Below, piece after piece: positions 1 through 7,448 of a DNA stretch of 64,000 nucleotides. Under the pieces are notes generated by a model. It was not told the origin of the DNA. It saw only the letters and a list, made by a program, of their open reading frames with translations, and did no database searches. Both the position numbers and the translations under genes were made by a program. Position 1 is the stretch's first letter. Every line of letters begins with the position of its first letter. This stretch comes from Bryobacteraceae bacterium (GTDB lineage: Bacteria > Acidobacteriota > Terriglobia > Bryobacterales > Bryobacteraceae): assembly GCA_947458745.1 (NCBI GenBank), contig CANGYQ010000013.1:62001-126000 (forward strand), read 5' to 3'.

Positions 1-141
1 ATCCAGCAGCGCTACGCGGAGATCACCGCGGACCCGGCGTACCTCGACGGCATCCTGCAATCCAGCTACGAACGCATCGCGCCCATCGCCCAGTCAACCG
101 TCGAATTGACCAAGACGCGCATGGGTTTGTACACGCGGTAA
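1..141 (+). CDS. trpS: Tryptophan--tRNA ligase, C-terminal end (partial)
   Basis: The first 46 codons are open in frame 1 and end at TAA 139-141; the gene starts before the window. The residues read as a helical tail with the pattern Y-A-E-I-T-A-D-P-A-Y-L-D, then A-P-I-A, then a closing M-G-L. This resembles the C-terminus of bacterial tryptophanyl-tRNA synthetases, where a conserved R-x-x-E/Y-L-x-x-D-P-A-Y-V/L-D-x-x-L segment precedes the last helix. TrpRS charges tRNA-Trp in the cytosol. Only about a seventh of the protein is visible and neither the HIGH nor the KMSKS motif is in the window, so the call rests on the tail alone. Confidence 0.65.
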   Translation: MQQRYAEITADPAYLDGILQSSYERIAPIAQSTVELTKTRMGLYTR

Positions 142-160
142 TCGCGCGAAAGGGAACACC

Positions 161-1450
161 ATGGAAGGCGCTCCCGTCTCGCTGCCGGCTTACTGGCGCT
201 TGCTGCGCGACAACCGGAACTTCCGGAAGCTGTGGCTGGCGCAAATCATCAGCGAGATTGGGGACTGGTTCTACACCGTCGCGCTCTATGCCCTGCTGTA
301 CGATCTGACCGGTAGCGCTCGCAGCTTGTCGACGGCCCTGATGTTCCAAGTGCTGCCGCAGTTTTTCTTTGGCCCCATCGCCGGTGCGATCAACGACCGG
401 TTGAGCCGCCGCGCGGTGATGATCTTTTCCGATTGCGCCCGCGCCCTCATCGTGCTGCTGATGGTGTTCTTCCGGACGCGGGAGATGCTGCCGTTTCTTT
501 ACTTCCTGCTGCTGTGCGAAACCGTGGGCTGGGCCCTGTTTGAACCGGCCCGCAGCGCCATCATTCCCAACATCACGCACAGCGACGCCGAGACCGTGAC
601 GGCCAATGGACTCAGTTCCACCACCTGGGCCTTCAACTTCTTCTTCGGAGCAGCCGTCGGCGGCGTGGCGGCAGCGGCATTTGGCCGGGAGACGGTGTTC
701 CTGATCAACTCGGCTTCCTTCATCGTCTCGGCACTACTGGTGCGCTCCATGGTGTTTCACGAACCGCACCTGGAAGGCCAGCCACCCTTCCGCTGGCGGG
801 ACCTGTTCGACTTCAAGCCCGTGGTGGCGGGCCTGCGCTACGTGCGCGACCATGCTGAGATCCGTCCCGTGATCTTCCTCAAAGCCGGTGTTGCCCTGAT
901 GGGGACCAACTGGGTGATCCTGCCGATCCTGGGCGAACGTACGTTTCCGCTGCAGGTCTTCGGGATCGATTCGCATAAGGCCGGCATGTTGGGCATGAGC
1001 GCGTTGTTGGGTGCACGCGGGTTGGGCGCACTGATCGGTCCGCTCACTGGCGGGTCGTGGGCAGGCAAGGATGTCGCCCGCATGCGGCTGGGCGTGGCCC
1101 TGGGGTTCCTGCTGATCCTGGCGGGCTACACCTCGCTCGGCTTTGCGAACACGATCTGGCTGGCCGTTCCGGCCGTCGCGTTGGCGCACTCGGGCGGATC
1201 AATGGTGTGGGTCTTCTCGTCGTCGATGCTGCACTTCATGACTGAAGACAAGTTCCGCGGCCGCGTCTTTTCCGCTGACTACATGTTCATGACGCTGACC
1301 CTGTCGATCACCAGCATGATCGCGGGCACGGCGATTGATGGCGGCGTCTCCCTACAAGCAGTCTGCATCGGCACCGGCCTTGCCGCGTTGCTGCCACTGA
1401 GCCTGTGGAGTTGGGCGGGCTTCAAGAAGCGGGCAGGCGTTCAGCCTTAG
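161..1450 (+). CDS. MFS transporter, EntS/MFS_3-like exporter
   Basis: 429 residues with about twelve hydrophobic segments, the usual size of a major facilitator. The N-terminus (residues 10-25, with R-N-F-R-K-L-W-L) followed by a first helix starting G-D-W-F-Y is typical of the MFS_3/enterobactin-exporter-like branch. The loop between helices 2 and 3 (about residues 83-90) has the R-L-S-R-R-A pattern in the position of the MFS signature. Members pump small molecules across the inner membrane by proton antiport; the substrate cannot be read from sequence. It starts at ATG 20 bp after trpS and is probably in the same transcript. The gene ends 3 bp before the convergent lipoprotein gene. Confidence 0.85.
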   Translation: MEGAPVSLPAYWRLLRDNRNFRKLWLAQIISEIGDWFYTVALYALLYDLTGSARSLSTALMFQVLPQFFFGPIAGAINDRLSRRAVMIFSDCARALIVLLMVFFRTREMLPFLYFLLLCETVGWALFEPARSAIIPNITHSDAETVTANGLSSTTWAFNFFFGAAVGGVAAAAFGRETVFLINSASFIVSALLVRSMVFHEPHLEGQPPFRWRDLFDFKPVVAGLRYVRDHAEIRPVIFLKAGVALMGTNWVILPILGERTFPLQVFGIDSHKAGMLGMSALLGARGLGALIGPLTGGSWAGKDVARMRLGVALGFLLILAGYTSLGFANTIWLAVPAVALAHSGGSMVWVFSSSMLHFMTEDKFRGRVFSADYMFMTLTLSITSMIAGTAIDGGVSLQAVCIGTGLAALLPLSLWSWAGFKKRAGVQP

Positions 1451-1453
1451 CGG

Positions 1454-1909
1454 TTACTTACTTTCGATCACCGAAACCGGCCCGTCCACTTCCGTCACCT
1501 TGATCCGCAGCGCCTTGCGGTTCTCGACGTCGGCCAGCGGGAGGGGGAAGTTGGCCGCAATCATGCGGTCAGCGGGTTGATCCTTGGCCAACTTCTCACT
1601 GCGGTGAAGTGTCGGATTGTAGCGGCGGCCTTGGAGCGGGTTCGATTCGAGGAACCGGTCAATATCCACTTCCGCGGCAATGACCCCTTCGACAATCTTC
1701 CCATCCTTGGTTTCGATTTCCACCGCCGTATCGCCGATCATGAACAGCGACCGGGGCACCGTCCGGAAATCGATGAGCACCACCGTGGAAGTGGCATCCA
1801 CGCCATAAACCCGCACCTTCTGCACCGTGCCGTCCAGCACCACGCGCGTGCAACCCGCCAGCATGACGGCGGCCAAAAGCAGCATGGTGCTCGCCCAATG
1901 CTTGATCAT
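1454..1909 (-). CDS. Small lipoprotein of unknown function
   Basis: 151 residues from the ATG at 1909. The start shares its A with the TGA of the upstream isomerase-like gene (TGATG), a classic coupling overlap; an in-frame upstream extension lacks a signal peptide and is unlikely. Residues 1-20 form a lipoprotein signal: M-I-K-H, a hydrophobic run and the lipobox M-L-A-G-C, so the mature protein should be anchored by Cys20. The rest is a mixed alpha/beta domain of about 130 residues, polar and without recognisable motifs. It is last in a three-gene minus-strand operon with a TIM-barrel protein and an AI-2E-family membrane protein. I do not recognise the family. Confidence 0.75.
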   Translation of the reverse strand: MIKHWASTMLLLAAVMLAGCTRVVLDGTVQKVRVYGVDATSTVVLIDFRTVPRSLFMIGDTAVEIETKDGKIVEGVIAAEVDIDRFLESNPLQGRRYNPTLHRSEKLAKDQPADRMIAANFPLPLADVENRKALRIKVTEVDGPVSVIESK

Positions 1910-2859
1910 CACGCCTTCCCGAGCAGACGCGCCAGCTCTTCCATGCACAGGTGGGATTTCTCCACCTTTGTGCCGTCAAAGTAGTGCGTTTCCAGGCCCG
2001 CGCAGCCTTTGTAGCCGTCCTTCACCAGCGCGGCGAAGATCACCGGCCAATCCAGCTTCTTCTCGGGGTCCAGCAGCGTGCGGCCATGCATGTGGACGTT
2101 GACGATTCGGTTCTTGGGCAATGCGGCGTAGCCGTCCGGGAACGGCCTTTCCTTCATCGACTGGCCGTTGTTGGCGTCCCAGTTCAGGCCGAAGCTGGAG
2201 GACGGCAGGCGCTTGATCAGGTCCGCCATCTCGACGCAGCTGCCCACGTTGCAGGACGGCTCATTTTCGAGCAGCAGCTGCATGCCTTCCTTGCGCGCCA
2301 CCTCGCCCATCGCGCCCAGTTCGTTGGCCACGCGGTCCATGATCTTTTCCGGCTCCGCCACCCGGCCAAAGGCGAAAACGCGCAAAGTCTTCACACCCAG
2401 AATCTGCCCGGCCACAATCTGGCGCTGGAGCAGTTCCATGCGCTTCTTGTACTCAGCTTCCGCGGCGGCGATGCGCTTCTGGCGATCCTCCGGCGGACGA
2501 GTCGCCCAGGCGGGAGCTTCCGTGCCGGGCAGGAAATACTTCGTACCACGCGAGTTGAAAAACGAGACCCGCAGACCAGCCTCTTTCAGCGCCTTGGCCG
2601 TCTCCTTCAGATCAGCTTCGGAGGCGTCAGAGTAGCTTTTGCCCGCACCTGGAACGTCGCGTAACTCCACCCATTGCAGGCGATGCTTCTGGGCGAAGGC
2701 CACGGCATCGGCGGGCGAAATGGAGGCTTCATCGGTGATGAAGCTGATCCGTGACATCGAGAAAGGTGCCGCAGCGGCGAAGGCGCTGGTCAGCAAGGGG
2801 GTGGGCAGCAACGGTGCGGCACTGGCCGCTAGAAACGTCCGCCGGTTGATAGGCTTCAT
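1909..2859 (-). CDS. Exported sugar phosphate isomerase/epimerase-like TIM barrel
   Basis: 316 residues from the ATG at 2859. An alternative TTG start at 2874 overlaps the upstream stop codon and would add five residues. The N-terminus has a Tat-type signal (N-R-R-T-F-L-A-A-S, then a hydrophobic stretch ending near A-F-A-A-A). The mature part has the xylose-isomerase-like (AP endonuclease 2) TIM-barrel pattern: W-V-E-L-R-D early, L-L-L-E-N-E-P in the middle, G-L-N-W-D-A-N-N, V-H-M-H-G and a late G-L-E-T-H-Y-F. The E, D, H and E residues in these strands are the usual metal ligands. Periplasmic members are common in Acidobacteriota and Planctomycetes, probably acting on (keto)sugars; the exact substrate is unknown. 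Confidence 0.85.
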   Translation of the reverse strand: MKPINRRTFLAASAAPLLPTPLLTSAFAAAAPFSMSRISFITDEASISPADAVAFAQKHRLQWVELRDVPGAGKSYSDASEADLKETAKALKEAGLRVSFFNSRGTKYFLPGTEAPAWATRPPEDRQKRIAAAEAEYKKRMELLQRQIVAGQILGVKTLRVFAFGRVAEPEKIMDRVANELGAMGEVARKEGMQLLLENEPSCNVGSCVEMADLIKRLPSSSFGLNWDANNGQSMKERPFPDGYAALPKNRIVNVHMHGRTLLDPEKKLDWPVIFAALVKDGYKGCAGLETHYFDGTKVEKSHLCMEELARLLGKA

Positions 2860-2870
2860 CACTTCTTTGA

Positions 2871-4022
2871 TCAATCTCCCAAAATTTTCCCGTAAGGTTC
2901 CAGGCCGCTTACGTTATCACACACCGCTTTAATTCCCGCCATGATCGGGATGGCCAGCACCAGTCCCGCGCCGCCCCAGATCAAGCCCCAGAACATCAAC
3001 GAAATCGTCACCGCCAACGGGTTCAGGTGCACCCGTCCGCCAACTACCTTGGGGTAGAGCAGGTTCAGCGCCAGCAGGTGCAAAAATGCCACCGCCGTCG
3101 CCACCACCAGATACTGCGACAGCGTCGAAAACACCGGCAGCGCAGCCAGCAGCGGCGGGATCAAGGCCAAGGGCAAGCCGACGTAGGGGATCAGGCTGAG
3201 GAACCCGGACAGCGGCCCCACCAGCAGCGAATACGGCAGCCGCAAAAAGACGAACAGGATCGTCGTGATCACCGACAACATGATGCCCAGGACAAAGTTG
3301 CCCGCAATGTAGGCGCGCGTCAGGTCCGCCACGCCGCGCAAGCTGCGGCTTACCTCCGCCCGGTCATCGCCATGGAACAGGTGCAGAAATGACCGGCGCG
3401 CATGGTCTCGCCAGCTCAGCATGAAGTAGACCAGGAACGGCACAAACGAGGCCAGGAAGATGATGTCGTAGATCTGGCTCAAGCGTTCGTAAAGCCACTG
3501 CAGCACGCCGGGCCGGTCCTGCTGAATACGGACCTCCTGCACGGTGGGCGCGGGCGTGGGATCGACGCCTTTGCGCTTCCGGGGCACGCTCTTCAGGGCG
3601 GCGGCGTCGGGCGTGATGGCGCGCTCCTTCATGCGCTTGGGGATCAGCCCGCTTAAGGTCTTCTCAAACCCCTCCAGGCGCGCATTGATCGATTCGCCGA
3701 TCTCGACGGCCCGGTTGGTGTAGGTCGGGATATCCTCCCAAAGGCCCAACGCCTGGGTGTAAATGCCCAGCGTCACAAAATACATAAAGCCCAACGCAAT
3801 GGAGCACACCAGGAAGCTGGCAAAACCACGCGGCACGCGAAAGCGCATGAACAGAGCGACGAACGGCTCCAGAATCAGCGCAATGACAATGGCCGTCGAC
3901 ATCGTGATGAAGAACAGCTTGCCGTAATAGAGCAGCGCAATCAGCACCCCAAGCGAGATGATGCGGGCCACGGGACGGTTGGTCGCCATGGTGGGTGGCA
4001 GATTGGGCAAAAGGGTGGCCAT
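2871..4022 (-). CDS. AI-2E family transporter (PerM/TqsA-like)
   Basis: 383 residues with seven to eight hydrophobic segments: two near the N-terminus (residues 20-60), one at about 65-85, then after a long charged loop a set of five between about 185 and 365. This is the layout of the AI-2E/UPF0118 family. The C-terminal half holds the family-typical stretch with G-P-L-S-G-F-L-S-L-I-P-Y-V-G followed by proline-rich helices. The central loop (about 110-175) is basic and proline-rich, longer than usual. Some relatives export autoinducer-2, others act as sodium/proton antiporters, so the substrate is open. First gene of the operon 4022-1454; divergent from ruvX, 49 bp apart. Confidence 0.9.
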   Translation of the reverse strand: MATLLPNLPPTMATNRPVARIISLGVLIALLYYGKLFFITMSTAIVIALILEPFVALFMRFRVPRGFASFLVCSIALGFMYFVTLGIYTQALGLWEDIPTYTNRAVEIGESINARLEGFEKTLSGLIPKRMKERAITPDAAALKSVPRKRKGVDPTPAPTVQEVRIQQDRPGVLQWLYERLSQIYDIIFLASFVPFLVYFMLSWRDHARRSFLHLFHGDDRAEVSRSLRGVADLTRAYIAGNFVLGIMLSVITTILFVFLRLPYSLLVGPLSGFLSLIPYVGLPLALIPPLLAALPVFSTLSQYLVVATAVAFLHLLALNLLYPKVVGGRVHLNPLAVTISLMFWGLIWGGAGLVLAIPIMAGIKAVCDNVSGLEPYGKILGD

Positions 4023-4071
4023 CCGGTGAGTTTCCCCGCGAGCGAAAAGGGTTACCTACAATTGAATCAGA

Positions 4072-4557
4072 GTGGGAACCGTCTTGGCGTTGGACTTCGG
4101 AAAAAAACGGATCGGCTTGGCCGTCACCGATGGGCTGGGCTTGACCGCACAGGGCTTGCCGACCCTGGAAAGACAGCGTGTCCGTGATGATTTGGCGCAG
4201 CTGGCCCGGCTTGCCCAGGAGCGTGAAGTGGCGATGTTTTTGATGGGCGATCCACGCCACCTCAACGGCGAGGCCGGACGCGGCAGCGAGAAAGTGCGCG
4301 CCTTCGGTGCGCGCCTGGAGGAAGCCACCGGTATTCCGGTCACCTACTGGGACGAGCGGCTGACCAGTGTCGCCGCCCACGAAGTGCTCAACCAGGCCGG
4401 CGTCCGCGGGCAGGACCGCAAGGGTGCCGTCGATCGCATCGCCGCCGCCGTTCTGTTGCGCAGCTACCTGGATGCGATGGACGATCTGGCTTACCGCGAG
4501 CAGCAGCAACGGCTAGGCGATGCCCCAGAAAGTGAAGATGAGGTGCCCGCTTCATGA
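4072..4557 (+). CDS. ruvX: Putative pre-16S rRNA nuclease / Holliday junction resolvase-like RuvX (YqgF)
   Basis: 161 residues, slightly longer than the usual 138-150, with an acidic tail. RNase H-like fold signatures are present: L-A-L-D-F-G-K-K-R-I-G at residues 5-15 with catalytic Asp8, M-G-D-P at 58-61, the Y-W-D-E-R-L-T-S strand with Asp94/Glu95, and Asp121 in the last helix. YqgF proteins process the 5' end of 16S rRNA; a resolvase role is also proposed. The start is GTG at 4072, needed to keep the first beta strand intact. There is no Shine-Dalgarno, but TACAAT lies at 4057-4062, which suggests a (nearly) leaderless transcript. The stop overlaps mltG (ATGA). Confidence 0.92.
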   Translation: MGTVLALDFGKKRIGLAVTDGLGLTAQGLPTLERQRVRDDLAQLARLAQEREVAMFLMGDPRHLNGEAGRGSEKVRAFGARLEEATGIPVTYWDERLTSVAAHEVLNQAGVRGQDRKGAVDRIAAAVLLRSYLDAMDDLAYREQQQRLGDAPESEDEVPAS

Positions 4558-5552
4558 AGCGCATCGTGGCACTGTTGATGCTGGCCGCCGCCGGTGGCGC
4601 GGTGATCTACCAGACGTCGTCCGTTCACGGGACATTTGCCGAACCGTTGCTGCTGGAAATCGAGCGCGGCAGTTCTACCTGGAGCGTCGCCCGGCAGTTG
4701 GCGGCCGCAGGCGTCGTGTCGCGCCCGGAATGGTTTGTGGCCGCCTCCCTGATCGCGGGCCGCACCCGCCCGGCCCGCATCCAGGCGGGCGAGTACGAGT
4801 TCCGTCAGGCGGCGTCGCCCATGGACCTGGTCCGGCGATTCGTGCGAGGCGATGTCCACCTGCGCGAGGTGGTGATTCCGGAGGGCTCCAACCGTTTTGA
4901 TCTGGTGCGGATCCTATCGTCGGCCGGCTTTCGCGACCCTGAAGCGTTGCTGATGAAGGCCCCGGAAGGCTATCTGTTCCCCGCCACCTATCGCTACGCC
5001 AAGGGCACCACCACCGCCCAGTTGCTGGGCCAGATGGAAACGCGCTTCAAGCAAGCCTGGCGTCAGGCCGCCGGAGCCGAGCAGGTGAAGCCCGACATTG
5101 TCACGCTGGCGTCGCTGGTGGAAAAGGAAGCCCGCGTGGCGGAGGAGCGGCCGGTGATCGCCAGCGTCTACCTCAACCGCCTGGCCAAGGGCATCAAGCT
5201 GGATTGCGACCCCACGGTGATCTACGCGGCGCTGCTGGAAGGCAAGTACCGGGGCACCATCTACCGCTCCGATCTCGACCGTGAGCACCCCTACAACACC
5301 TACCGCCTGAAGGGTCTGCCGCCGGGGCCGATCGCCAATCCAGGGGTGGCTTCCCTGCGGGCCGCCCTGAAGCCCGCCGCAACGGAGTATCTTTTCTTTG
5401 TGGCGCGGCCCGATGGATCCGGGCGGCACGTCTTCTCCAAAACTATCGCCGAGCACAACCGCGCTGTCACCGACTATCGCCGTGGCCAACAAACGCCAAC
5501 AACTCGCTCAACTCCTCAAAGCCCGTCCGGCAAACGTAACAACGCCGATTAG
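4554..5552 (+). CDS. mltG: Endolytic transglycosylase MltG (YceG)
   Basis: 332 residues. A single N-terminal membrane helix (residues 1-20) is followed by a LysM-like subdomain (about 30-105, with I-E-R-G-S-S-T-W-S-V-A) and the YceG catalytic domain. The catalytic motif L-A-S-L-V-E-K-E-A places the active-site glutamate at Glu190. The substrate-binding A-S-V-Y-L-N-R-L and D-C-D-P-T-V-I-Y-A segments and the P-Y-N-T-Y-x-x-x-G-L-P-P-G-P-I-A-N-P-G block are all intact. MltG cuts nascent peptidoglycan strands and sets glycan length at the inner membrane. It overlaps ruvX by ATGA and its last 24 codons overlap the next gene out of frame. Confidence 0.95.
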   Translation: MKRIVALLMLAAAGGAVIYQTSSVHGTFAEPLLLEIERGSSTWSVARQLAAAGVVSRPEWFVAASLIAGRTRPARIQAGEYEFRQAASPMDLVRRFVRGDVHLREVVIPEGSNRFDLVRILSSAGFRDPEALLMKAPEGYLFPATYRYAKGTTTAQLLGQMETRFKQAWRQAAGAEQVKPDIVTLASLVEKEARVAEERPVIASVYLNRLAKGIKLDCDPTVIYAALLEGKYRGTIYRSDLDREHPYNTYRLKGLPPGPIANPGVASLRAALKPAATEYLFFVARPDGSGRHVFSKTIAEHNRAVTDYRRGQQTPTTRSTPQSPSGKRNNAD

Positions 5553-5895
5553 TGTGGCGGAAGCGGCGGAACTGCTGGCGGCTTTGCAACCGGTCTCCAG
5601 CTCACATTTCCGCAGGCTGCTGCGTGAGAGCGGTGCTCCGCTAGCGCCGCTGGTGGAGGGTGTGCGGCAGGATACGCTGGACCAACTGGAGCGCACGCTG
5701 CTGGCACTGCTGGACGAACCAGAAGCTCGGCGGCTGGTGATCGAGGCCCGCGACCACGCCCGCATGGCGCAGCGCCGCTCGCCCACGCCGGAGCGCGAGG
5801 AGAAGCTGTTGTGGATGACCGTGTGGCTGGAGAACCGGCCACTGTTCCGGGATTGGCTGCAACTGCGCCGGGTGAAGCTGCAGCCCACGGCGTAG
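5482..5895 (+). CDS. Hypothetical protein, small helical
   Basis: 137 residues when started at GTG 5482. A longer reading from 5398 would overlap mltG by 155 bp and give a low-complexity N-terminus, so the internal GTG is preferred; it still overlaps mltG by 71 bp. The protein is helical and charged, rich in Arg, Leu and Glu, with no signal peptide or membrane segment. The middle (about residues 30-60) has helices spaced as in small DNA-binding or adaptor domains, but I see no firm motif. Codon use resembles its neighbours, so it is probably real and co-transcribed with ruvX-mltG. Function unknown. Confidence 0.6.
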   Translation: MANKRQQLAQLLKARPANVTTPISVAEAAELLAALQPVSSSHFRRLLRESGAPLAPLVEGVRQDTLDQLERTLLALLDEPEARRLVIEARDHARMAQRRSPTPEREEKLLWMTVWLENRPLFRDWLQLRRVKLQPTA

Positions 5896-5898
5896 CCG

Positions 5899-6213
5899 CT
5901 ATTGCAGCTCGATCGCTTCCACCTTCACCAGCTCGCCATTCAGCGTGCCGGTGACTTTGGCCTTCAGGTCCTTCTCCTTGGTGGAGGCCTTCAGCGCGGC
6001 CAGGGTTTTGGCGTTGCCCATCTCATCAAACTTGACGAACTTGCCATCCGGCAGCACCAGCCCGTAACCGCCCTTGGCGCAGCGGACAGCGCAGTCACGA
6101 GTGTGGCTGGCCAGGTCGCGGCCCTTGCACATCACGTCCACCACGGTGCCATTCCAGGTTTCCGCAGCCGCCAGCGCCGCGCCCGCCGTCAGGATCAGGA
6201 AAAACTTGTTCAT
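5899..6213 (-). CDS. Small secreted Cys-containing protein (paralogue of 6370-6672)
   Basis: 104 residues: a signal peptide (M-N-K-F-F-L-I-L-T-A-G-A-A-L-A-A-A) and a mature domain that opens with E-T-W-N-G-T-V-V-D-V-M-C. Three Cys follow the signal, one in V-M-C-K-G and two in D-C-A-V-R-C-A-K-G-G-Y. The last third (K-V-T-G-T-L-N-G-E-L-V-K-V-E) is an OB-like beta pair. The order E-T-W-x-G-T-I/V-x-D, C, then C-x(3)-C-x-K-G-G, and K-V-x-x-T-G-x-L is shared with the divergent neighbour at 6370, so the two are paralogues. The Cys set could bind metal or haem or form disulphides; no partner is evident. Confidence 0.75.
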   Translation of the reverse strand: MNKFFLILTAGAALAAAETWNGTVVDVMCKGRDLASHTRDCAVRCAKGGYGLVLPDGKFVKFDEMGNAKTLAALKASTKEKDLKAKVTGTLNGELVKVEAIELQ

Positions 6214-6278
6214 GCGCCGATTATATGGCAGCCGCGGGGCGCGGCGGAGGATGTGCGCAAAAAGAAATCTGTCCGGGA

Positions 6279-6307
6279 TTGCCTTCTCGTATCTATTCCT
6301 GTAGATT
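6279..6307 (+). promoter_or_regulatory. Candidate sigma-70 type promoter
   Basis: TTGCCT (6279-6284) and TAGATT (6302-6307) are separated by exactly 17 bp in an AT-richer patch of an otherwise GC-rich region. Initiation would fall near 6314 and give a leader of about 55 nt before the ATG at 6370. It would serve the small secreted protein on the plus strand. Read from sequence only. Confidence 0.4.
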
Positions 6308-6369
6308 GTTTATGGGCGGGTGGTTCCAAACGGGTCGCCCCTACCCTTCACAGTGAGAAGGAGAATTTT

Positions 6370-6672
6370 ATGAAAATTGCAATGAGCTTGTTGGCTTCCG
6401 CCACCCTGTTTTCCCTCGGCGCCTTCGCTGAGACCTGGTCCGGCACGATTTCCGACGCCAAGTGCGGCAAGGCCCACGCCGATGCCTCCGAGAAGTCGAT
6501 GGGCTGCGTCAAAGGCTGCGTTAAGGGCGGTGTGGCCCCCGTGTTCGTCGTCGGCGACAAAGTTCTGAAGATCAAGAACGCCGACAAGGTCATGGAGCAC
6601 CTGGGTCACAAGGTTTCCATCACGGGCAAGCTGGAAGGCGACACCGTGACCGTTGACTCCGTGAAGATGTAG
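6370..6672 (+). CDS. Small secreted Cys-containing protein (paralogue of 5899-6213)
   Basis: 100 residues starting at ATG 6370, with a good ribosome site (AGAAGGAG) 6 bp upstream; the in-frame extension to 5902 lies antisense to the neighbour and is not coding. Residues 1-20 are a signal peptide ending A-F-A. The mature part starts E-T-W-S-G-T-I-S-D-A-K-C and contains M-G-C-V-K-G-C-V-K-G-G, then V-V-G-D-K-V-L-K-I and ends in a K-V-S-I-T-G-K-L strand pair. Three Cys are placed as in the divergent paralogue. High lysine and good translation signals suggest an abundant periplasmic protein. It has its own promoter candidate and a strong terminator. Confidence 0.85.
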   Translation: MKIAMSLLASATLFSLGAFAETWSGTISDAKCGKAHADASEKSMGCVKGCVKGGVAPVFVVGDKVLKIKNADKVMEHLGHKVSITGKLEGDTVTVDSVKM

Positions 6673-6707
6673 TTTTTCCTGGATCCGGAATTGCCGGGTT
6701 TTGAAAG

Positions 6708-6739
6708 AAAGGGCGAGCCTCGAAGGCTCGCCCTTTTTT
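6708..6739 (+). terminator. Rho-independent terminator
   Basis: A perfect 12-bp stem (AAGGGCGAGCCT at 6709-6720, its complement at 6724-6735) with a three-base loop CGA runs into a T tract at 6734-6739. It lies 36 bp after the stop of the 6370-6672 gene and is the clearest intrinsic terminator in the window. Confidence 0.93.
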
Positions 6740-6779
6740 GCGCTTTTGAGCGCGGCTGAACCCACGGCTCAGTATGGTA

Positions 6780-6791
6780 GTATGGCCATAC
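6780..6791. promoter_or_regulatory. Palindrome at the toxin-antitoxin start, candidate operator
   Basis: GTATGGCCATAC is a perfect 12-bp palindrome lying 9 bp upstream of the preferred antitoxin ATG (6800). Ribbon-helix-helix antitoxins commonly repress their own operons by binding short palindromes at the promoter, so an autoregulatory operator is a reasonable guess. If translation instead began at ATG 6782, the site would lie inside the first codons. Confidence 0.4.
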
Positions 6792-6799
6792 ATATGGGA

Positions 6800-7084
6800 A
6801 TGACGAAGGTAACCATGACGCTCGATGACCAAGCCATCCAGTGCCTGGAGGCGACCTCCCGACTTCTCGGCAAGCCGAAGAGCGAAGTGGTACGGGACGC
6901 CATCATCGACTTCGCTGAGCGCGCAGACCGTCCATCGCCCAGTGAGATCGCCGAAAACATTGCGCTCCTGAAAGAGTACGCGGCGACCCACCAGCCAGAC
7001 CCCGCCGCCGTAGCCGCCGAACTCGCCGAGATTCGTGAAAGCCGGCAGATCGGTTGGATCGGGTATGAAGATCGCACTCGATAG
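6800..7084 (+). CDS. Ribbon-helix-helix antitoxin
   Basis: 94 residues from the ATG at 6800; in-frame ATGs at 6782 and 6794 are possible. The first strand (T-K-V-T-M-T-L-D-D) followed by helix A-I-Q-C-L-E-A-T-S and then K-S-E-V-V-R-D-A-I-I-D-F is the CopG/MetJ-type ribbon-helix-helix fold, which binds DNA as a dimer through the strand. The C-terminal half (about residues 50-94) is acidic and helical, as expected for the part that wraps and inhibits a toxin. It overlaps the PIN toxin gene by 20 bp, the usual antitoxin-first order. Confidence 0.85.
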   Translation: MTKVTMTLDDQAIQCLEATSRLLGKPKSEVVRDAIIDFAERADRPSPSEIAENIALLKEYAATHQPDPAAVAAELAEIRESRQIGWIGYEDRTR

Positions 7085-7436
7085 CTCCGCATTGATCGAG
7101 AGCCTGTGCGGGTTGCAGCTCCCGAGGCTGATGGATATTGTCGCGTCCGGCCACCGGCTACTTTTGCCCGCTCAAACGCTCTACGAGTGGCGGCGTGGCC
7201 CCAGAAAGCCATCCAAACTCACTATGGAACAGCGGCTATTTCCACCGGAAAGAATCCTGCCATTTACCGAGCGGGAAGCGATTGTTGCCGCCCAACTCTT
7301 CAAGACGGCTGCGCGAGCACGGGCACGGTCAGCGGATATCGCCATTGCCGCTACCTCCATGACCCATGATTGCCTGCTGTGGACATTCAATCGGGCCGAC
7401 TTCACCGACCTGCCAGGACTGCGGCTGCTCGACTGA
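7065..7436 (+). CDS. PIN-domain toxin (VapC-like ribonuclease)
   Basis: 123 residues from ATG 7065. The four acidic residues of the PIN active site are visible: Asp6 in I-A-L-D-S-S-A-L-I-E, Glu41 in T-L-Y-E-W, Asp91 in R-S-A-D-I-A-I-A-A and Asp112 in R-A-D-F. They would bind magnesium and cut RNA. Size and order match VapC-type toxins. It overlaps the antitoxin by 20 bp, so synthesis of the two is coupled. GC content and codon use look like the neighbours, so there is no sign of recent arrival. The target RNA (tRNA or rRNA in known VapCs) cannot be predicted. Confidence 0.88.
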   Translation: MKIALDSSALIESLCGLQLPRLMDIVASGHRLLLPAQTLYEWRRGPRKPSKLTMEQRLFPPERILPFTEREAIVAAQLFKTAARARARSADIAIAATSMTHDCLLWTFNRADFTDLPGLRLLD

Positions 7437-7448
7437 GTGGTGTCCGCC

